A DNA stretch of 64,000 nt from Blasia pusilla (lineage: Eukaryota > Marchantiophyta > Marchantiopsida > Blasiales). Both the position numbers and the translations under genes were made by a program. The DNA is taken from positions 14,508,001 to 14,572,000 of the forward strand of contig CM114275.1 of the NCBI GenBank assembly GCA_050084515.1, in the 5' to 3' direction. The notes under the pieces were generated by a model that saw nothing but the letters and a program-made list of their open reading frames with translations, ran no database searches and had not been told where the DNA came from. How positions within the stretch are numbered: the stretch's first letter is position 1; every line of letters starts with the position of its first letter. Below, one piece after another: positions 35,846 to 45,698 of this stretch.

Positions 35846-38650
35846 TGGTAAATGGTAAAAAGATCAAGCCCGTGGGACCCAAAGGGTCAAAAGGCTGAAA
35901 AACACATTACAAGTCATTCATTCACGACCTGAAAAAAGATCCTTAAGACCTTCTCTAGCTCTGACCTAGAGCACTTGAGCGATGAATGATGACGTCCCTG
36001 AGATAACAACCTAAATCATAAGGCACTAGCTGTAGTAAAGAATAGAAATTCTCCACATCTATTTTATGAGCTAGTCTAATATCTTCATACCTTGGACATG
36101 TAACAAACACATGCTCTTCATCTTCAATATTTTCTCCGGCACATAACCTAAAAATTCGTTCACTTCTATCAATTTTAAACCATCGTCCTTCCTCAATTCC
36201 TAGCCTATGTGACCCAGTTCTATGACGTGCGATAATATGTCGTAAGAACGTGGACATCCCTGCAAGTAGGTATCCTTGTTCACAATATACAAGCATAGGA
36301 TTAACATGAAGTTGATAAAATTCCATTTTGGTGCCCAGACTGCTCCAAATGATGTTGAGAGATTGCTTCTGTAGATGCTCTTGAAGGGCCATCGGTTTCA
36401 AGTCCCAATCGCGTTCCGCCACATTCCACTTTGGAGACCAAGTCACCACATCCGCCATCCACCCTATGGAACGTGTGGCTTGCAAAGCTTGATGAGGGAG
36501 GCGAGAAACATCAAGAGATCTCACCCTTGCGATGTAAGTGATGGTCAAGTAAAGAGCTTCAGCTTCTAGAGGATGAAAACTTGTTTCCGCAAGAAGAATA
36601 GCATACGGAGTTTGGTTTCTTCCACCCAATTCTTCTTGTAGAAAGATCTTTTGCACTTTTTCCACGCGCTCCCAACCTGTCTTCTTACAACAAGGGCCCC
36701 AAACTTGGGTCCCATATAAGATCACCGGCAACACTAATCTCCTAAATAAGAATTTCCTAAGACTCCAAGACACAAGATGAGCTCTTCTACACCGGTTTAA
36801 AAATGAATATAGAGCTTTGTAACCAGGTTCTACTCTCTTTTGCACGCAAAGTGCCCAACTATAGTCATGCGAGAAATCGATGCCTAGATATTTGTAACTC
36901 TTCACTTGTTCTAATTGTAGACCTTTGTAAAAGAACGAGAACTTGGATCTAGTACCCACTATAATGACTTTAGACTTCTCCATATTAACCTTCATCTGAT
37001 TCTGGATACAAAACCTTGCCAAAGTGTCGAGGTGTTTTTGTAAACTAATGCCATCACGTGCTAGTAATATGATATCATCTCCATACAATAGAGCTTTGAT
37101 GACAAAGTCCCCAAGCTTGACACCTTCACTATCACATTCCTCCAACCACTTTTCGATATCATCTATGAAAACTCCAAAAAGTGTAGGGGAGAGAGGGCAA
37201 CCTTGAATGACTCCAATGTTACTCAAGATCTCTTGAGTTTGTGAACCTTTGATCTTGGCCCGAACGGAATGGTATAACGTGGCCACGGCTACTAGGAGAT
37301 TTGGTGGTACTCCAATGGCTTGCAGCCTTTCCCATAAGAGCTTGCGAGGTATAGTATCAAAAGCTTTCTTGAAATTGATGAAGCCGCAAAACAAAGCTTT
37401 TCCATTGCCCTTAGATTTCTCCCATAAAACACGCAAGGCCAAGATATGGTCCATGGTGTTGTATGTTGGACAAAAACCAGCTTGGACCCGTGCTCTCTTT
37501 TGGAAAGTCTCTGTCCATGCGCTGAGCTTCGACTCCACCAATTTCCCAAACAACTTGGCAAAAACACTACCCACCATGATAGTGCGATAGTTTGTCACCA
37601 AGTCCTTCCTTCTTGATTTGTGAATAAGAACAATCTCCCGTAGTGACCAGGTTGAAGGAAAACCATAGATAGCAGCATCACCCAATACTTTGGTGAGGAT
37701 CAGACCAATACAATCTCCTCCCCACTTGAAAAGTTCAATAAAAAGACCATCTAAATCCTCACATTTACCATTCGCCAATCTTGTAAGTTGAGTCATCACC
37801 TCTCCTTCAGAGAATAAGCCAAGTATTCCTTCACAACGTGGCATAGATGTAGCATCGGGGAAGAAATAGAGCTTTTCGGCAAAAGATATCAAAGACTTGG
37901 GATCAAGAATAGGTTTTGAAGACCGTACTACTAACCGTCTCCAAAATGATTTGGGGTCCTCATGCAGCTCCCTTGTTAAGGACTCTTGTTTCCGCCGCAA
38001 GAAAGCTCGTTTCTTAGATTTCACCAAGTATTTGTAAAGGCTCGTCATAATAAGCCGACTTGGGATATCCAAAGATTTATGAACTGATTGGCCCTTGCTT
38101 GCTTGCATTCAGAGTCAAACCACCCATTACAAGGCAGCCTCCGAGCACTTCTATCCCTGTGGCGCGAAAAGAACTTAGATGCACTGTTTTTGAGCAGTTC
38201 GATTCGTTGCATACTTGCCGTGTTTGGATCCGAGCTCCATACAATGCCAGTCAAGAGTTCTTGTAAATGTAGCATATAAAGATCTTTTTTACCAAGATCT
38301 AAGCGAAACTTGGGAGAAGCTAAAATAGATTGACATGTCGAGAGAGGAATGGTTTTTGATAGTGAGAGAGTAAACAAAAGAGGTGCATAATCTGATTCAG
38401 GTTGAGGTTCTAGAATATCAAATTTAGAGATAAGAGAGCTATCAGCGGGCGAGGACAGAAGATAATCGACAGTGCTAGCGCCGGTAGAGGAGAAACACGT
38501 ATTGGAGTGAGAGTTGGGAAAATGAGAGGTTCCATTAAGAACTTTCAAATTACAAGTGGCTCCAAAGGTTAAAAATGCTCTGTCAAAGGATTTGTAGGAA
38601 GATCTGAAGAGATTCTAGACCACAAACCATCCTCATATTCTTCGAGAAGA
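35846..38650 (-). mobile_element. LINE copy H, 5'-truncated, inserted in the ParB-like exon
   Basis: 2.8 kb from the TTTACCA tail to the endonuclease block EEYEDGLWS. It interrupts the ParB-like exon precisely between WMRN and FFIRDG. No clear target-site duplication is visible. Confidence 0.92.
35955..38548 (-). pseudogene. LINE ORF2 (copy H), longest open RT frame in the window
   Basis: The frame from 38108 to 35955 (717 codons) contains the whole RT: FAKLFGKLVESKLS, FINFKKAFDTIP, QGCPLSPTLFGVFIDD, the YGDD box (about 37077-37088) and the C-terminal CRL-type zinc motif (RLCAGEN...H...C). The end of the endonuclease (STVDYLLSS, ESDYAPLLFTL) lies in another frame, 38548-38045; a small deletion near 38090 (GATTGGCC versus GATCGTGCC) shifts the frame. 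The truncated endonuclease makes it non-autonomous. Confidence 0.9.
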
Positions 38651-38972
38651 TTCCTCATCCAGCTGAATTCCGTCCCCTCTATCGCCCTTTTGAATTCTTG
38701 ATCTCTCATCCTCCAGAATGTGTCGAGCGATTCCAAGTCCTCCTCCCTAACCAGCGCTTGGGTTCCATGGTCATCGTAAGGCTGAACATAGAACGGAGGA
38801 AAGTTGTCGACGTAGGATGCTATCGCCGCCGATTGTTTCAGCTTCGCAATATCGTGGTCAGACTGAATTTCGCGGACGTACTCCATTGTTCGCAATCGGC
38901 AGAGTGGAATTCTCGGGGCGTTGTGGCCCTCCATCATTGCCATGTGCTTTACCACCTGTCACAACGGGGACA

Positions 38973-39017
38973 AATGGTAAATGGTAAATGGTAAATAGAT
39001 CAAGCCCGTGGGACCCA
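38973..39017 (-). mobile_element. LINE copy I, 45-bp 3'-end insertion
   Basis: Only the last ~24 bases of the LINE 3'UTR plus three TTTACCA units. Flanked by GACAA on both sides (GGGGACAA left, GACAAGATC right), a 5-bp target-site duplication. It sits in the first intron of the ParB-type gene, which would be about 100 bp without it. Confidence 0.85.
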
Positions 39018-39103
39018 AGACAAGATCAATAAGCTACACTGAATTGCCAATGAATTGCAACATGGGCCTTCACATAATTCAAAGAACACAGATCCCCTCT
39101 TAC

Positions 39104-39709
39104 CCGCTCGAAGATTGGGTTGGTGTCTTGGCCAGCCAACTGCTTTGGGACAGCAGCTGGCAAGTCCATTGGAAACTCGTCGATTCGATAGAGGTCGATT
39201 TCTTTCACCGGGCTTAGAGACAAGGATGACCGCTCTCCTGCTTCTTCAGCAATCCTCATGACCTTATCGTCCGTGACTTGAACTTCAGCCGTTTCCGCTA
39301 TATTGATTGTGTCCCCGGACTTCATCGGGGATATTTCCTGCATCTCAACACTTTTGGTTGGACGGGCAAGGCTTTCTTCAATGGCTATTTCTTTTTCCCT
39401 CCGAGCTTTAGCCAATTCTGCTCTCCTCATTGACGCGTCCAGACGCTTCTTTTCTCGCTTTTCATCGGCGACCCATTTCTTCAAGGTCTGCGACGCCTCA
39501 GCCTCTGCGTTCTGTTTTTCAAGCGCCTCCTGTACACGTTCTGCAAGAAGCTCTTGCTTGTGCATCTCCCCTTCCCTTTCCCGCTCCTCGATTTCTTGCT
39601 GCCTTATGTCATTGGCCGAACGAGGCCCTGGAGATGGTGACGCAGGAGTCCTCCTGGACTTGGGAGTGAAGCTCCCAGCCTTGTTTGCTTGAGATTTTTT
39701 CCTCATCAT
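39104..39709 (-). CDS. First exon of the ParB-type gene, coiled-coil N-terminus
   Basis: Starts MMRKKSQANKAGSF, with a Ser/Pro/Arg-rich segment, then a long charged helix (IRQQEIEERERE through AKARREKEIAIEE, about residues 35-115) predicted to be a coiled coil. It ends at NPIFER followed by GTAAGA (39098-39103). The next exon resumes in phase 0 with VVKHMAMM. It stands divergent from the plus-strand gene at 41217, with palindrome array 2 between them. Confidence 0.5.
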
Positions 39710-40053
39710 TTTTCCCGAAAATGCCTCGTCCTATGTGCACGATGAATCGCTTGATGAGACGCCTTGCTGATGTCAAGATGAGTTGCCTTCATGGGTAGCT
39801 CGAATCGTCTCGCGATCGTTCGCTCGAATCGTCTCGCGATGAGTCGCCGTGTAAAGCGCCCCTTGGTATCATGTCATCTGCTGCACGGGAGAGCAATTGA
39901 AATCGTGAAATGAAAAACCGGAAATGAGCGATTTCTCCCCTATTTATACTTTTCGAGCCGTTGGGCTGACCGTTGGGTCGCATCGTCCTTCCGACGGCGA
40001 CGTGCCAAACCGTCCAGACTTCCGTGTTACGGAAGTCTGGACGTGAAAAACAC

Positions 40054-41056
40054 CAACCCGACGGCTTCGACGGGTTGCACACTTCCCGAGGGTTCAAGGC
40101 ATCCATCCTCGTGGCAACCCGTTGGAGTCCGATAGGTTGCGCGCCTCTGCCGTCCTGGGACAAGAACGCGAGGTGCCCGAGCAACCCGTCGGAGACCGAC
40201 AGGTTGCACGCCTCCGCCGTCTTTGGACAAGAACGCGAGGTACCCGCGCAACCCGTCGAAGACCGTTGGGTTAAACGCTTCCCTCGTCTTGGGATAACAA
40301 CGCGGGCTTCCCGCGCAACTCGTCGGAGGCCGACAGGTTGCACGCTTCCTTCATGTAAGCGAAACAAGGCGAGGCCCTTGCGCAACCCGTCTGAGGTGGA
40401 CGGGTTGCACGCCTCGCCGTCTTTGGGCAAGAAGGTGCGGCACCCGCGCAACTCATCGGAAACTGACGGGTTGCGCGCTTCCTTAATGTAAGTGTTACAC
40501 CTTGAGATAATTGCACAACCCATCTGAGGCGGACGGGTTGCGCGCCTCCGCCGTCTTCGGGCAAGAAGGCACGGTACCCGCGCAACTCGTCAGAGAGCGA
40601 TGGGTTGCACGCTTCGTTCATGTTTGCGTTACAAGGTGAGGCAAAAGCGTGCAACCCGTCTGAAGTCGACAAGTTGCACGCTTCGCTTATCTTGGGTTAA
40701 TAGGCGAGGTACCAGGGCAACTCGTCGATTATCGACAGGTTGCACGCTTTCCTATCCCTTGGGAAACAATGCGACAACGTATTGTTCCGAGGCAACCCAT
40801 TGCAATCCGATGGGTCACAAGATGTACCCTGAGTTGGACAATCCCGCAAAAGTCCCCAACGATTGGTTGTCCTAGCATAAGTAAGCGATATCTTGTGTTT
40901 GATGCTAGCAAAATCGCCTCAAAAGATCTTCGGTCGGCAAGAAGGGGGTACCAACCCAACGGACTCCGATGGGTTCCAACAAAATGAAGTGTGCTTTGCA
41001 ACCCACGTCTCTGATTCCCAAATTCTGTAACCCATCTGACTCCGACAGGTTGCAAC
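40054..41056. repeat. Palindrome array 2, twelve regular units of 67 bp plus stragglers
   Basis: Units begin at 40054, 40115, 40182, 40249, 40316, 40382, 40449, 40516, 40583, 40652, 40719 and 40793, then less regularly at about 40952 and 41027. Period 66-69 bp. The palindrome is the same as in array 1, but the spacers form a different sequence family (GCACGCCTCCGCCGTCTTTGG type). It fills the space between the two divergent genes. Confidence 0.93.
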
Positions 41057-41139
41057 ACAATTGAATCCATTGTGTCAGACATTTTCACCAACCAAACTTC
41101 ATCTTGTCAGTCAAATTTTGTCAGGAGAATCTGAGTTCC

Positions 41140-41190
41140 TATTCACTATAAATTAAATATTCTCATTCTCATTCTCATTCTCATTCTCAG
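41140..41190 (+). promoter_or_regulatory. TATA-like box and CATTCT repeat upstream of the plus-strand gene
   Basis: CTATAAATTA at about 41145-41154 followed by five copies of TCTCAT/CATTCT (41158-41189), 30-70 bp before the start codon at 41217. The spacing suits a core promoter with a pyrimidine-rich leader. Confidence 0.4.
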
Positions 41191-41216
41191 TTTCCTCCCG
41201 ATGGAATCTTCTTGGA

Positions 41217-42877
41217 ATGGATAATTATGTGAAGCTCACTTGTGGCAGTCATCTAGCGGCCCTTCCTCAATCAGAAATCATTCGACCGCAAGCTTGTGAG
41301 TCTTTCATAGCAGTGGATGAAAATTTTCTCTCTGTTCGATTTCTTCTCCAAATTGGAACCATCTTTGTATCCAAGGATGTTAGGGTGGACGGTACGGATG
41401 ACATAATAGGTGAGACAGTCCAGCCAGTGATTGCAGACCGTAAAGTATGGAATCTCCTACCTCTAGCAAATGGTCAATATAGAGTTTACGGCTTGCCCCT
41501 GAATTCCTCTGTTTCCCAAGTAGACGGTCGAGGATTTCCTAGTGCACCGAGCTCTATGTTTGCAACTCCTAGCTCAGTAGATCCGGCTTTGACTCCAACT
41601 TCACACGCTCGTAACAATGTTGTTCTTCTTAAAGAGATTCCGCATGTTATCAACCTCAGTGGATTTTTCGGAAACCAACCGGGCCCTCTGTCCGCCTACT
41701 CGTTCCTCTTGCGAGTATCAGGCAATAGTTTGCTATCGTCTCTGGCCTTGAAAACGTTCAAGCACATTCTTGTCCATAAGCTTCCGCCCACGTATGATCG
41801 TAATTGCATTTTTGAGTTGCCTCCACTTGCTGCTCCTGCTCAAAAGAAAGATGGAGGATGCTTGAAGGGTATGGACAGAAAGTTTGATTGTCATCGATGG
41901 TGGAGGCTTTAACGGACTAGTGCTTCAATTCCAGATGGTCCTTGGATTGTCTCCCCCCCCCCCAATACGTTGGAGCCTTGGAGTGTAGAAGTCCAGCATG
42001 CCCGTATCTAGAGCGCAACCGGCGAGTCAATATGTCGCAATTCCCCCCCAAGAATGCACAAACTCCATACAAGGTCGGTGCCACCATATCGCCCGGAGGC
42101 CATCGATGTCCTCATTGTCAGGCATCGCCCTTCTGCGTTGGTGCGTGTCCTGCATACATATTTTTCATTGTCATTGGCTCCACGTCAGAGCACACAAGGC
42201 TGGCAGTTCATGTTGGCTCCCACACTCATCCTGTGACCGATGCACTTCAGAGACACATCAAGGAGGATGTGGCGAAGAAATTTTCCGAGGTCTACAGAAA
42301 CTCTCCGGGTTCAAAGCCCGGAGTGATCAAGCTCACAACAACATCATACATTTGTGAACAATTGGTTGGAATCCCTTGACAGGGCGAGATCACGGCGGCT
42401 GAGGAGAAACAACTCTGGGAAAATCTCGCATTTCTCACTCATCCTGAATGCTTTCGGAATTTGCTGCGTCAAATACGGGTTCTGGATAGAAAGACGGCCG
42501 AAATGGATGCCATCGCTAGAATCAAGGCTAACTCCAGATTTCCATTCATTCAAAGATGGCAGTTCATGGGCCAAGGAGGCGAGGGATCTAGGGCCTATGT
42601 CTTCAAAATGTCAACGACAGGTCCGTCGAGTGGCCTCGATCTTATAGATCGAATGAGGGAAGGGGAAGATCTTTACAGGAGCTGGGCAAGCTTTGATATT
42701 TGCTACAGAGTGCTGAAAGGATGGTTGACAATCGGTGCTCACGTTTATGACCATGTGGAGAAGGGACTCAAAACTATATATATGCTACAGAGTGCTCAAC
42801 GGATGGTTGACAATTGGGTGCTCACGTTTATGACCATGTGGAGAAGGGACTCAAAACTATATTTTTCTGTGAAGTAA
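41217..42877 (+). pseudogene. Transposase-like protein with Cys/His zinc domain, broken
   Basis: First part (41217-41912) begins MDNYVKLTCGSHLAAL and has no recognised domain. After a stop and a slip in a C10 tract (about 41952-41962), the frame from 41942 continues with CRSPACPYLERN, CPHCQ..PFCVGACPA and HVGSHTHPV, a C-C-C-C-H-H pattern like the WRKY/GCM/FLYWCH-type domains that precede Mutator-like transposases. A TGA at 42377-42379 is the only stop before 42877; the later part has YVFKMSTTGPSSGLDL. The catalytic DDE core expected further on is absent. Confidence 0.5.
42696..42862 (+). repeat. Tandem duplication of about 83 bp
   Basis: The segment TTTGCTACAGAGTGCT...AAAACTATATAT occurs twice in direct succession, differing by a few bases. 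It lies at the 3' end of the transposase-like frame and shifts its reading, so the true C-terminus is lost. Confidence 0.85.
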
Positions 42878-43020
42878 AAGCAGAAGACAGTTTGAAGATA
42901 TGCTAGTTACTCTTATTGGAGGTGGTGAAGGAAAACAAAAGGCCACCTCCGTAAATTTATGATTTTTCAGTTTTGTAAATTTTGTGCAATTTGCAACCGG
43001 TCGGACTCAGATGGGTTGCC

Positions 43021-44020
43021 AAAATATGGAAGAGAAAAAAAAAACTGTGGGACTGCTTAATAATTGAGCAAAAAAGTACAAAAAAATTCACACAAAAAGT
43101 TTCCTCTCTTCAATCCAACGGAAACTCTCTTAAAAAAAGTATCTATTTCGGTTGAAGGTAGTTTCCTCTCTCCTCTCTTCCTCTCTTCCTCTCCTCTTAC
43201 CGCACCTCCAAGGGCGACTGCCTTAATCTTTAAAAGTCAGATTTGTATGGACTAGCTTGGGAGGCGGATAAGAAGGGATCATGGAGTTGGTAGTAGGAGA
43301 ATCATTGATCTAGTTAGACACTCGAATCAAATAGGTAGGAAGTTGATTAGAGACCTTTTCACATTTGAGAAGAGGAGGATGTAGGAGTTGTATAAAAAGA
43401 GAATGTAAGAAGTAATAGGCAACATTTCGACTACTCCTTGCAGGGGAGAACATGCTTATGGCTCAACCACATCTAGAAGAAGTTGTGTGTGCATTCAAGG
43501 AGCTCTCAACCTCTTGCTGAGGCAATAAATTATTTGTATTTTTATGTTGTGCATTTATAGGTGACGATCTTGGTTTGATTGGAGATGCATGAGTATGCTT
43601 CTTTTGAGTAGTTGGGTCGAGAGGAATAGAAGAGTTATTGGATGAGTGATCGCACTTTGTTATTAAAAGAGCATCTTGCAAAGATGCATTAAATTTTGCC
43701 GTAGAATATCCTTTTCTTGAAGTCTTGAGATCATAAGAAGGTCTCGTTTTCCTTATTAACGACATGATATATTCGTTTGATAGAGGCATTATCCTCAGTG
43801 GAGAGAGTGTTTGTGAGGTCTTTGATAACTCTAGAGGGAAGACTTCATGAGAGAACATAACTTCTTAATGGTGAAGACCTCTATACTTGCAGAGTGAGAA
43901 GTGAATTCTTGAGGTTGGTTCAATTGGAATAGTTAAGTGGTAATTCAGTCCCCTTGGAGAACAAACTATATACGTAATGATCAAAACATTGAATTTAGAA
44001 GTTACTTGGAGATAACAAGT
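43021..44020. other. Unassigned DNA between the palindrome locus and the gypsy LTR
   Basis: Contains a CTCTCTTCC-rich stretch (43160-43200) and an open minus-strand frame (43858-43463, starting MFSHEVFPLEL) with no recognisable family. No element ends were found. Confidence 0.3.
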
Positions 44021-44778
44021 TGTCGTGCGCATACATATCGCTACACAACATACCTCACTGGTCACATCTACATCACACAACATCGATCTTCCCCACATAC
44101 GGGTCGAACCACGCATGTACAAAAATCAACTCATACATATACATGGAGATCACAAAAAATAAATAAAGAGTAGTAAAAATGGCACACCCGGCCTGAAACT
44201 TCACTCCTCAATCTACATTGGCATATCGAGCCTCATCCACCCTGTGCTATCAAGGAATCCGGACGCTAGCACCCTAGTCCTATCTCACACACATACAAGG
44301 GAGATGCTCCAACGGCCCAACATGAGAAAGATGGCTTAGGAAAGCCATCTTCCTCTCTTATATAGGGTTGGGAAGAGCCAAAAGGCTCTTCCCCAAAAAA
44401 TAGCCCTCCCCTTGGTAACCTGCGCGCACAGGTTACTAGGGGTGGGTGACCTGGTCTACAAGTCACCCGGTTGTAAAAGACCTCAACATGAAAGTTGTTA
44501 GAAACGACGTTTCTGACACAATGGACCTATCCTCAACCTCATACGACACCGTGGGACAAAGTTACACTCAAGATAGTCCGCTGGCTTCTACGCCATATCC
44601 ACGATAGATCTCGGCCTATTGGCTACTCAGATGTGACAACGCTATCATGCACATACATATCGCTACACAACATACATCGCTGGTCACATCTACACCACAC
44701 AACACCAATCTTCCCCACACACGGCTCGATCCACACATGTGCAAAAATCAACTCATACATATACATGGAGATCACACA
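44021..44778 (-). repeat. Gypsy 3' LTR, about 758 bp
   Basis: In element sense it starts TGTGTGATCTCC at 44778, right after GCTAGGGGGGCGGT, and ends CGCACGACA at 44021. The first ~130 bp recur at its end (44021-44153). A canonical TATATAAG box lies at about 44357-44365, between stem-loops at 44414-44437, 44371-44392 and 44330-44349. Transcription would start near the third stem-loop. Confidence 0.78.
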
Positions 44779-44839
44779 ACCGCCCCCCTAGCTGGCAGTT
44801 GGATCCCCTCAACTCCAGATAGAAAATATCACATCTCTC

Positions 44840-45303
44840 TGACATGACCTACTACCCTATACACATCTCGGACACATCCATCATCCCGTGGGAACCACAT
44901 CAAGAGGGGGTCAGACATGACATATGTCACCCTCGAGAACAACCATCACATACCAACATGGTGGCTGCATCCCTCGCAGATCCGCACAACATACACCTCA
45001 AGCCTGTAGGTACCACTGCCAAGCTCGGATCCACCGTCCCATCTACGTTCGGAAGATGACATGGCGCACAATTGCGCACATGATCCTTCCAAACCATACC
45101 ATCCCCTCCCTCCAACATGAGGACTCTGGTCGGTAATACCTCGCACACACGTAGGATCGTGCGCCCTGCAGTGACATCTATCGTCGTGGGTGCCGCCTAC
45201 TGTAAATACACGTAATCTCCAGGATGAAACCTTCTAATCCCTGGAGGGTAACCTCCTCCACGAATGGTTGCGTACCTCAATGTATCTCTATATTGGGCAA
45301 TAA
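44840..45303 (-). pseudogene. Gypsy integrase C-terminus and PHD finger (main element)
   Basis: Continues the integrase after LINE K. Blocks: VCEVLPTRVLMLEGGDGMVWKDH, then the PHD finger CMLC, CDGC, HMSC and W-MCPRC, so all eight zinc ligands survive at sequence level. TGA codons replace Trp before HMSC and Arg before WMC, and one base is missing in a C-run after LTP. PHD fingers bind histone tails; here it would guide or retain the integration complex (inference). Confidence 0.78.
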
Positions 45304-45698
45304 CCCAGTATAGAGATATAACCGAGTTATACACATGAAGTTGTGAGAGATTTGAGTTTCTGCACTTCTAGATTTGAGCATTTCAGATCTGAATCTTGCC
45401 GAGGCCATAAATTTGAGGTGGACTGTCATATGAATCTGAGATTTGGAGGCAACGTGGAATATAAAGAGGCGCCCTAGCTCTAAGATTTGCAAGCACAACC
45501 GAGTTATACACACGAAGTTGTGAGAGATTTGAGTTTCTGCACTTCTAGATTTGAGCATTTCAGATCTGAATCTTGCCGAGGCCATAACTTTGAGGTGGAG
45601 TATCATATGAATCTGAGATTTGGAGGCGACGTGTAATGTCTAGAGGCGTCTTAATCCTAGAAATTTCAAGTACAACCAACTTCTAGAGCAGAAGTTGT

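Larger units (their letters stand above)
35680..38955 (-). pseudogene. ParB/sulfiredoxin-like exon, split by LINE copy H
   Basis: Exon pieces are 38955-38651 and, after LINE H, 35845-35680. It starts after an acceptor (GTGACAG) in phase with the first exon. Visible ParB-like features: an IPLCRLRTMEYVR opening strand, a DHDIAKLKQSA helix, a PPFYV strand and, across the insertion, FFIRDGNHRFMALT, matching the ParB/Srx DGxHRxxAL hallmark. In bacteria and phages such domains are often joined to DNA methyltransferases. An in-frame TAG follows at about 35795; the exon ends at a GTAAGT donor (35674-35679). The assignment rests on motif and order, not on a search. Confidence 0.55.
32891..43020. other. 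Composite locus with spaced palindromes, ParB/methyltransferase-like gene and transposase-like gene
   Basis: Defined by a 25-29-bp palindrome (core CAACCCGTCGGA/TCCGACGGGTTG) found at 32901-32930, in two arrays, and last at about 42989-43017. Between these points are a minus-strand multi-exon pseudogene (33039-39709) and a divergent plus-strand pseudogene (41217-42877). The palindromes occur only in intron, intergenic and flanking DNA. LINE copies H and I inserted later. No terminal inverted repeats or target-site duplication were found, so calling it one large DNA transposon is an inference. Confidence 0.5.

Noticed and set aside
39973-40491. 172-residue frame across palindrome array 2
   Set aside because: It exists because the 67-bp period often avoids stops; repeated peptide units mirror the DNA repeat and change frame between units.
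35040-41056. Palindromic, evenly spaced repeats as a CRISPR array
   Set aside because: Spacers within each array are similar to each other, there are no cas genes, and the context is eukaryotic (introns, LINEs, LTR elements).
41158-41189. CATTCT repeats as a telomere-like sequence
   Set aside because: Only five units, the sequence differs from plant TTTAGGG-type telomeres, and it lies in the leader of a gene-like frame.
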